Part shown: positions 5,056-5,142 of the stretch, in pieces | Layout of the letters: each line of letters opens with the position of its first letter | Numbering within the stretch: position 1 is the first letter of the stretch | Assembly: GCA_036146215.1 (NCBI GenBank) | Contig: JAYYJN010000064.1 | Span: 1-5,142, forward strand | Source of the DNA: UBA7805 sp036146215 | GTDB taxonomy: Bacteria > Planctomycetota > Planctomycetia > Pirellulales > UBA7805 | Direction of reading: 5' to 3' | DNA length: 5,142 nucleotides | Translations under genes and position numbers: made by a program | The notes under the pieces: model-generated | Seen by the model: the letters and a program-made list of their open reading frames with translations, nothing else | Database searches by the model: none | Told to the model about the DNA's origin: nothing

Positions 5056-5142
5056 CGATTGCTCTCTTTCTGGAATTTTATTGCCTATCGCCAAAGCGCG
5101 GCCGATAGCCGACAATCACAGCATTCCTAACTTAGCCGACCG
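5056..5142. other. Region upstream of nadD, no gene seen
   Basis: The bases before nadD contain AGAGAG (5062-5067, minus strand), which decides the nadD start. An inverted repeat CTATCG (5085-5090) / CGATAG (5103-5108) has a 12-base spacer. No complete gene or convincing -35/-10 pair is visible before the window ends. Confidence 0.4.

Noticed and set aside
5056..5115. TTG-initiated 20-residue extension of nadD
   Set aside because: NadD proteins begin almost directly with the nucleotide-binding motif, and AGAGAG is correctly placed for the ATG at 5055.

Overview
The window carries six real genes and looks like ordinary chromosome from a planctomycete, probably of the Pirellula/Rhodopirellula/Blastopirellula group. 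That assignment is inference. It rests on moderate GC, weak or absent Shine-Dalgarno sequences before several genes, and a lipoprotein and a small protein whose sequences I know only as planctomycete-type hypotheticals. I see no rRNA, tRNA, CRISPR array, insertion sequence, integrase, phage gene or attachment site, and no sign of recent transfer. No gene-free stretch exceeds 300 bases; the longest is about 230.

Left part (1-2342, + strand): the 3' end of rpoN (sigma-54) comes first, including its helix-turn-helix and RpoN box. A 217-base spacer with hairpins and a possible promoter follows. Next is nrdR, the Zn-ribbon/ATP-cone repressor of ribonucleotide reductase genes. Twenty bases later comes a G3E-type P-loop GTPase with a CxCC motif, of the CobW/HypB/UreG/P47K kind, which may be a metal chaperone.

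Middle (2343-3967): a 221-residue lipoprotein lies on + and converges, with 9 bases between stop codons, on a soluble histidine kinase on -. The kinase has no visible sensor domain or membrane segment.

Right part (3968-5142): a divergent intergenic region separates the kinase from an 86-residue planctomycete-type protein. Its leader contains the best ribosome-binding site in the window, but that site serves a five-codon ORF whose stop lies one base before the protein's ATG. This gene converges, with 14 bases between stops, on nadD (nicotinate-nucleotide adenylyltransferase) on -.

Functionally the window mixes global regulation (sigma-54, NrdR, kinase), possible metal handling (GTPase), NAD synthesis (NadD) and two unknowns. 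Only nrdR and the GTPase look like an operon. I found no strong evidence for an undescribed multi-gene system. The most worthwhile leads are the mini-ORF coupling at 4166-4198, the GTPase subfamily, the nrdR leader hairpin and the two lineage-specific proteins.
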